In this document: in pieces, positions 41,001-50,000 of the stretch
Layout: every line of letters begins with the position of its first letter
How positions within the stretch are numbered: position 1 is the first letter of the stretch
Source of the DNA: Ectobius pallidus
Taxonomy: Eukaryota > Arthropoda > Insecta > Blattodea > Ectobiidae
Direction of reading: 5' to 3'
Assembly (NCBI GenBank): GCA_964059195.1
Contig: CAXKWD010000006.1
Location: 136,336,039-136,400,038, forward strand
DNA length: 64,000 nt
The notes under the pieces: model-generated
What the model saw: the letters and a program-made list of their open reading frames with translations, nothing else
What the model was told of the DNA's origin: nothing
Databases searched by the model: none
Translations under genes and position numbers: made by a program

Positions 41001-44000
41001 AATTTTTCAGGCAAAATAGCTGTTTTTAAGTGAGAATACTACATTAATGAGATTTTTGGGACAATTTCGATTGAGAGTGTGCACCACCTGTGTGACTGTG
41101 AGTCATCTGGGAGGTATGTAGTGGTTCTGTTGTCTGCCTCAGATGCCAAAAATCAAGAACCAAGAAAACAATCAATTTGATTTGTTTCGATTTTTCTTAT
41201 CTTTTCTGATGGTTTATTCTATGGTTCCTGATAGTTTTAGATCGAGTCGCAACCCACCTGTAACCCTTCTGCGACCCACCGGTTGGGAACCGCTGGCCTA
41301 GATCATTCACTTATTAACAATGATGTTTACTCACTTCCAGATGAGCCAGAGACTTGAAATTTGGGCAAATTTATAATTTTTAGCCTATAACCAATGGGAA
41401 AATTCCAAAAAGTTGAATTTTTAATTTTTTTGCAATTGAAGAGAAACTGAAAGGTTTTGACTGCATATTTGTACATCTCCAGACGGTTTGACGAAAATAA
41501 AGGAATGTTGTTGACCTGAGGGATTTACCGTAAATTTGTTCTGTTCTCATCGACAGGGATTAAATATACACTAACCTGGAGTTTTCATAACTTTGGGCTA
41601 AAACTTTCACTCATCCTTGTGACTCATGCATTTCACCATGCTTCTTTGGCCTAGGGATAAGTAACACCATTTTAATACTCACAGGAAATAGGAACAGTAG
41701 CAAACTAGAAGGCAGAGGTTAAAAATTTGTTTTTAACAATGCACTTCATTATGCAGTTCTTTTGTTTTCTTTAGTGGGGAACGGTGTCAACCACAAAAAT
41801 GGAAGACATTAAAAAGATAAATTAATGGAAAACTTATCATTATTTGAAAAAGTCTCTACAAATTCTGCTTGTGACAAGTCAAATAATAGAGTGTAAAGAA
41901 ACAAAAGAGAATGATGATGCTGGGGAAAAAATTATGAGGGAGTTTTAATAGCATTAACAGGGTCTCCTGTATGTAATTATAATGTTTTCATTAGTGCATT
42001 AATTGTTTGTAATAATTACAGCACATACTAAATCACAGCATTAATCTGTTTCCACAGATTCTTCTTTATTTTGTCTTCTTTCAATTGTCATTTATATATT
42101 GGAAATATATTATATGATCTGCACTTACAGACTGCAGACACAAAGCTTGATATTATCAGGTGTTTTACTTTGAAGGTCACAGAACTCTTTCTAGCAGGAA
42201 AATCAATATTTTCTTTTGTGATTTCTATTTCCTTACAATAGGTCAACTGTGATAACTTCCTCAAGACAGAGCAACTATCCACAGAACAGAGATGAAACTC
42301 ACTGGAAATAAATATGCATATAAAATACGTTATAGTTAATAAAAATTAATCTGGAAGTCTTATTCAGGGAACTGCTCGTAAAAAAAATATATGCTATTAC
42401 AGGAGGAAATTAAATTAGTGTGACAATTTATAGAAAACAATATTTGTAGGTCTACTTATTAACTTTTTAAATAGTAAGCTTGTATTGGCTTACATGTAAT
42501 CGGCAGTACAAAGGAATGGGTTCGTTTAATTTTGCAAAATAGCAGTACAGTAAATTTGTAATTAATTTTAAGGAAACAAGTTAAGGGTTAAATAAATACC
42601 CAAGAAAACATCCAGGCATGCTTTCTGAGATGAGTTATGAATACCTGCCGGGAAAAGGAGCTCCTGACACCTGGTGAAAATAACAGATAGCCTACCGTTC
42701 TGTATTGGTTTAGTTTATTATTGTTACTATATTTGTAATATTATTACTGGGGGGAAAAAAAATGTTATTAATTATTATTAAACTCATTATTTCTTTCTGG
42801 GATGATAGGGAAATACAGCAATTCTACACCAAATGCTTGATTTACAGCAGTCATTTTTGCCCCGAGTTAGGCTTTTAACCCCAGGCATTACCCTGTGTTA
42901 GAACTCTTTGTCGATGAAACATAATTTTCCTCAAATTAAGGGTTTGGAATATGTAATCTGAGGTTACATCTTAACCCCTGTCGATGAAATCAGGCATTCC
43001 TTGTTTACATATGCTTATTGAACTTTCTCAAGAAACAGTGTCTAAAACTCAAAAAGTTCCTGAAATATGGCAGTCTCCTAACTCCACCTGGCACTTGATC
43101 TTTTCAGTGTACCTGATTTAATTTATTTAGAGCTTACACACCTGTCTCTTGAGTTTTTCTAGCTAAAGACTATTTTATCAACTCTCCAACATTTTAAAAG
43201 CAGACACTGACTTCACCCTCCGAGATGAGGTAATGGGAGTTTGTTGGCTGCACGCTATGATACAACATTATTATAAAAACATAATTCAAGAAATAAATAC
43301 TCATCACTTTGAATGTCTGACACACTGAAATGTTACACAGTTCTACATTTCTAACAAATAGGAATGTGTAAAATAATGAGCAAATCTTATCAATTATATC
43401 AGATTTCTGGGGGAAAATAATCTGAAAGTGACCTTGTATCAGAGTAATGCAGATACAATGATTACTGATCTTGAGATATCAGTTTCATTTCTCTCTCATG
43501 AAATGTGGTATCAGGCAATCTACATTTCAAATCTACTTAACTCATCTCAGCTGCTAATGCATTAAAACCTAATACTGTAGCACACTATACATCATTCCAT
43601 GACCAAGATCTACTATATGTGGTACCTCAAAATTTGAAGAAAGAAAAACAATTAATTCTTTTTTCTTTAAATCATCACAGGAGAAGTTATATATTAGGTG
43701 AATTTACATGAACAACTTAAGCAGTTTAAAATGAATGAGCTAAATTCCTTTTCAATAGGTGGGAAATTAATACAAAGAAGAGCAGCCAGAAAATAATGTG
43801 AAGATATTGTTAATCTTACCTGAAACTCCCTGACTTCTTCCCTTAGGAACCTGTATGCTCTCTGAGCATCTTCATCAGACTCAAATGTCACATACCATGA
43901 ATTGTTATGTGCAAATTCACAGGATATTAATCTGGGACAGTTTTCCCCAGAAAATATAGCCTGAAACAAAGTCACATTATAAAGGTGTATTCAAAACTAA

Positions 44001-47000
44001 TAAAAAATTCTCAGTTAAAAGTAATTTAAAAGAAATATATATATATATATATACTGTAGAATTCTACACCAATAAAAATGCCATTCAAGTTGAGTTAAAA
44101 CCAACAACATTCTGCAGGCCTGCAGTGTAGTTCTGTCGCCTCCCTCATCCCCGCTCAGCAAGTCAAATGTCGGCATTTCCTTTAATGGTCTGCCGGATTG
44201 TATTATTGTTTATTGAGGGTAAACAGTAGTTTGCACTCTAAAATCTAAGCAGGTGGCAAGCTTTGTTTCCAAGTCAATCCAATAACAATAGTAATATAAT
44301 ATAACATTTCAGCGTTACTTTGTTTTTCATTTCTGGTCAACACGTGACACTTCAACACACGACTATTGATGAGTGTGTTCTTCTTGCAGTACAGAAACAC
44401 TTCAAAGATCGCACCACTGGGGACAAGGATAGCGAGGAGACTATAAAATTTTACCACCAGAATCACCCTTGAAAATGACCACTGCATTCCAAAGATTTTG
44501 CAGAAATAATGGGACATGGAAAAACTAGGGTACTTTTACAAGGCTTCAAAAAATCTGCACCTTCCACTGACCTCGGCTGGGTATGAACCCTAAACGCTGG
44601 ATACAAAGGTGTGCATGCTACTTCTGCACCACTGAGGACAGCAAATTCAAATTTTTTAATTTAATGTAGGCAGACACACAGTATACAAGAACTTTCTTTG
44701 TAAACCCCAATGTAATAAAACAAAAGTTCAGTTTATTTATCTGATTAATTACAGTTAGGAATAATTTACATCTTATAAGTAGTTTTTACAAGGAAGTTGT
44801 TACGAAAAAATAATATTGAGATGGATTCTGATATATTTAAAATCCAGTTTTGTGTAACAAAAGCCATCTCAATATTAATTTTTCATACTTCAAACTAATT
44901 GGGTTTCAAATACTACATGAAAAACAATTATTTACTTTCACAAATGAACAAGGAAACTGATGATAAAAAATGAAATGGCACTTACTTTAACCTCTTCCAG
45001 AGGTGTATTGTCTGGTATTTCACGTAAAATAACTATGCACCTTTTGTGATTTGGTCGCACCTTCTGACCTTCCTCATCCACTTGCACATTTGGTGATTCT
45101 AAAACAAATACATTAACTTCTTCAGTTTTAATTAATAAATGCAATGCAAGTCAATAAACCTCACCATCTACATCCTTAAGGAAACCCACTTTTTTCACAG
45201 AATCCCACACAAGTTGAAGCCATAGTAAAAATGTGAATAGTCTTCTAGACGAATAAACAGAATATTTTACTGCTATTTAGTACTTACTACTTAAGATTAG
45301 AGATTTTAGTTCTTACCATTGTATTAATGTGGATAATGACCTATATAATTTTGTCAATCTGTCATCACATATTCTATATTTATAACTGTTGCAACATTGC
45401 AAATATTAATTAACTTATTTAAATTTTAAAAATAATAAAACATAGGAGACCAGTCATAACTTAGGAACCTGTGACTCTGGTATGTTACTGCGCAATACAC
45501 ATCATCATATGGTCAGGGCAAAAATAGCCGACGCTCTGAGGAATAATGGTTGGACAGTTCATGAAAAAGTTGCTCAGGTTGACTTTAACAGACAAGTGGA
45601 CATTACAGCTCGCTCTAAAATCTTGAATGATGTGATTATTCTGAACCCTATGATTCGAACGGAAGTAGGGTATCAACAACCCGAGGAAGTGAACACAAAA
45701 GAATCGTATATATGAGCCCACGATACATTACTTCCAAGAGAAGTATAATCTGGAAAATATAGACATTGTGAGTCTCCTTACTCAAGCACATACTCTCATC
45801 CCTCTTTGAGAACTTCAGGAAAAAGTATGGCCTTCCAGCTAGTCTTAGGGATGAAATAATCACAACTGTTTTTAAGACATCATGTCAGATATTATCTAAT
45901 GTAATTTGACTGGACAGGGTGTCCACCAAGTAATGCTGAAGAAATTCCCGACTTATTCACTGATCATTTCAGAAATTCCCGAAAAAAATATGATTATGAA
46001 GCACTTTCTAATAACGATGTAAAAGAATTATAGGATTATACATACTTTAAATAAGAAAAACTTTTAGTAACAAAAGTAATTGCAAACAATAATTGCTTAG
46101 GCTAAAACAGGTACAAAAGTAAAGAACAGTAAAATAAATTAAATATACCTTCATATAGGCCTATTATTGTCTAGAAGTCTTATTGATCCCACTTATTTTT
46201 TCTTCAGCAACTTAATTTGTTCATCTAGAGCAGCTGCAGCTTTTCCGGACTCTAAGTGTAGTTTCCTTTTCTTCTCTTCCAGTTCTCTGGTGAGAAAATT
46301 TCCTTTCCTTTTTTCTGCTTTCGCCTTGTCTTCTTCTGTACGTTTCAAATTATTACTTTGAAATGCTTCTTTGTATCTGGCATTGGCATTTCTCATAGAG
46401 AGAATTATGCCTTTATTGATGGAAAGAAGTTCTGAGGCTCCTTCTTGAGCAACTGCATCATATACCAGGCGCTGAGCAACTATGGATTCTTCTTTCAGAT
46501 TTTCCACCAAAATGTCACTGTTCACAGAAAAGCTACGTTCCACTGAAGCATTTCCATGTGAAATTGAAAGTAATAAACAAACTATTTTCCTTAAACTAGA
46601 AGTGTCATAACTATCAAACGTTTTCATTCAAAATTTGTCCAACCTTGTGTTTTTAGAGTAAGATTTGAACTCAACTGCTGCAGTTCCTACGAAATAAGAT
46701 CCCTATAGGCCTACTCATGATCTGCATTCTGAGCAATAGAGGGAGTAATCAAACGCGACTGAATCAAAATATCCATTGTTGACACCATCTGTGAAACAGC
46801 CTCTTCTGGAGGAAAGACGATTTTGTCTGGACTCATAAAAGACAAACTCTGAGTTAAGGGGTACTTCAAAGGTGACTTCTCCATCAGCTTGTCAACAACA
46901 CATTTCAGACAGTCTCTGCACTCCCTTCGAAACATTAACACATCTAAATCCTTAAGTCCATGACACTTTCTTAATGCAGGCCTTGTGCCATAACCAAGGT

Positions 47001-50000
47001 CAACATCTTGGGCTCTTAAATTTTCAATTTTGTTGAGGTTGGTGTCTTGAAGACAAGTCCTTTTTAGAATGCCGTCTTCCACAACTCTTTCCATACACTT
47101 CTTACTTTATGGCAAAATTTTCAATTGTTTATAAAACCTGTTAAACTGAAAAGTGGAAGATCTCCTTTTCAGGGAATGTAGTACTTTTGGTACTGATCAA
47201 CAGTAAAAAGAATCAGAATTTTTGTGAAAAAAAAATATATATATTTATCACAAAAAAATTCAGAAAGCTAAAACAAAACACCCTGTACATGCATTTCCAA
47301 ACTTAGGATATCATTTGAAGCAGAAATTTATTACCTTTCAAATAAAAAAGAAACAACAAAATATCTTTAACCGTTCCAGAAATGGAGCACTTTTCCCGAA
47401 AATCACACTCTAGAAATGGCATCTGAGACGCCATCTTTGGTGGCCTGTATCTCGGCCCAGATAAATGTTAGAAAGGAAAGCTCTTTTGCAAAGTTTTGCA
47501 TTTATTGCTATTACTAAAACTATGGTCTGTAATATTATCACATGAATTTGCAACATTTTATGATTGGAAGTGAATTTTTGGGGGTTAAGGAAACACAATT
47601 TTTCAAATTAAGAGCAGTTCACATTAATGCAGTCTACAATTTCAAGAACCCATACATACAGCCCATTTCATACACAAAATTATTCTTTTATTTACAACAC
47701 AAACTTTTCAAGGGTTAAACAAAATAAAAATAAAAATATAAAAAATATCACAGTTGAGCCTGACACTTCATGATCCAGAATTTAAGCCAAGAATTTATCT
47801 TATATGCATTTAACAACTGAAGTTAATTTTTTTTTCCCTTTCTTTTCCACTAGCTTTGAATAAGAGCCAATATCAACAAACTCTCTCTTGACACCAATCA
47901 GAACAGTCTGAATGCCAGGTTTTTCTATGCTCTGAACAATTAACTAACACAACGTGTCAATTTAGTCCATGATGACAAAAATATGTTGTATCAGACCCTA
48001 AATTGGGTTTCTGTTTACGCAGTAGGCCTACAACTCAAGAAAATTTAGAATCATTCTGCTTCCAAAAATCAAAATAAATAATTTTTACATTACATCTATC
48101 ATTATGTGAAAAGAAAAGTATCCCTATCATGCAATTCAACTTCACAGCCTGAATTCTAAGGAGAAACAGCAGATTTAATGTGTGTCAAGAAGACTAAGTT
48201 CATGGTTTTCAAATGCTTTAATTAATACGAAAGTTGTCTTACAAAATTCACAGCTATAGTTCTTAGTTATGTTTTATAATAGGCTATTCACAAGTATAAA
48301 TCTTAGATATGACAAAGCTATGAGGTGATATTTTAACAAGAACATTTTATACTTGGGAATAGGTGGAATTATTTTATACACTACATTCCTAAATTTGTTT
48401 TCAAAGAACACAAACGCTATAGCTCCAGTAAACAGATATAATCTAAGAAATATGTCGAGATCCACAAACCTAGAAAAAATTCCACACAGGAAAAACTCAG
48501 GGAACACACAAGAAAAACTAAAGAAGTTTGGAAGTTAGAAAAACTAAAGAAGTTTGGAAGTTAGAGCAAAAGATCATGTCAGACATACGAAATATGGATA
48601 GACTGAAGAATCAGTGGTAGCTGCACATGTATGGGGGGAAAAGGTTAAGAATAAGGTTGGAACTGGAACTGGAAATGGAACTGAGAAAGTGGGTCACAAC
48701 TTATGGTGTGGGAGATGATTTATATCCATAAAAGGGACCAAAAATATAATTTTTAGATACCTGCGAATAACAATCTTATCATTAGATTTGTTAAGAGCCC
48801 ACTGGGGGATGCTAGTGTTGTCTAACGGTAGAGTGGAATACAGCTGAAGAAAAGTGGAAATGGGTCTTCGAAGCATGTTGAGGTTAACTTATTCTTTATT
48901 CAAGAGAGGATAATTCTTGAATAAAATGATGTTAATTCTTGATTCAAGTGAGTAGTGATGGGCAAAATCAAATGATCTTAAGAACCGAACAATGTAAAGA
49001 ATCAAATGATCATTTGAATGAAAAGGTTCTTGGATGGATGCAGCATCCGAGAATTCCCAACGCAAGATGTGAGAACTCTGTAGCCGCGAACTACTACAAA
49101 CTGACTCGACTGGCAACTTAAATCAATATTTGAATGTGTAACTTGGCAATTTCACCATGTTACAAGAATTACTGCTATTGGTTCCTGCAATGGGCATGGC
49201 ATACTCACTCTGCAAACCATAAACCAATATAGTAGATTCATGCAGCGCTGTCAGGTATTGCATTAATATCCACCGTATTACTAGCTCTCAGAGTCTGGCA
49301 ACATTGAACTGTCCCCTGCATTCATATATACACCTTTCTTGCCTACAAAACTTATGTGTTAACGAAGTTAACTGAAGCAATACAAGACTACACTTCTCAC
49401 AGCATTAAATCTTTTGAATGATCATTTGAATATTTTTTATATGATTCTTGGTACCTCAAGAACTCTCTAAAATCGAATAATTCAGATTTTTAAAAATTTA
49501 AGTGGGGATAATTCTTCATTAAGTGACATTCTGAATATGAGATCTCTATCTCAACATTATTTAATAGATTATGTTCATTTTTTGCTATGAATTAACATTA
49601 TTTTATGAAACAAGTTTGTTTTTTGGGGTTATGGAAGGAAGAATAAGGAAATTAAGCTAAAGTTTTTACAAAAAGACAGCAGTTTGCAATACAGTGACTT
49701 ACAGACCTGTTATACATCTTCACAATAGAGAAATAAAGACTTTTCTAGGCACACCTACACAAAATGTAATATTAAAAAAGTATCAAACAGAGACACATTC
49801 TCATAAAAACACTCGTATAAAATATATGACTATAATTAATAACATGTACCATGTCCCACCAGCACACACTACATAAATTAAGAACAACTTGGAAGAAAAG
49901 AAAGGGGAGGAAAAATAAAATAAATCAGAAAAACCATTACTACAACCAATTCATGCTATGCCAGATGCAATTAGAAACCAGTCCTTACCTCGTAATACTT

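Noticed and set aside
27456..45914. Shared 13-mer AATTTGACTGGAC at the end of the nuclease transposon and beside the hAT end
   Set aside because: Matches of this length are expected by chance in 64 kb of AT-rich DNA, and no extended similarity follows.
45915..47288. Complete hAT element bounded by CAGGGTGT and ACACCCTG
   Set aside because: The 8 bp outside the two ends (TGACTGGA and TACATGCA) differ, so a single intact insertion is not supported; the parts are listed separately.
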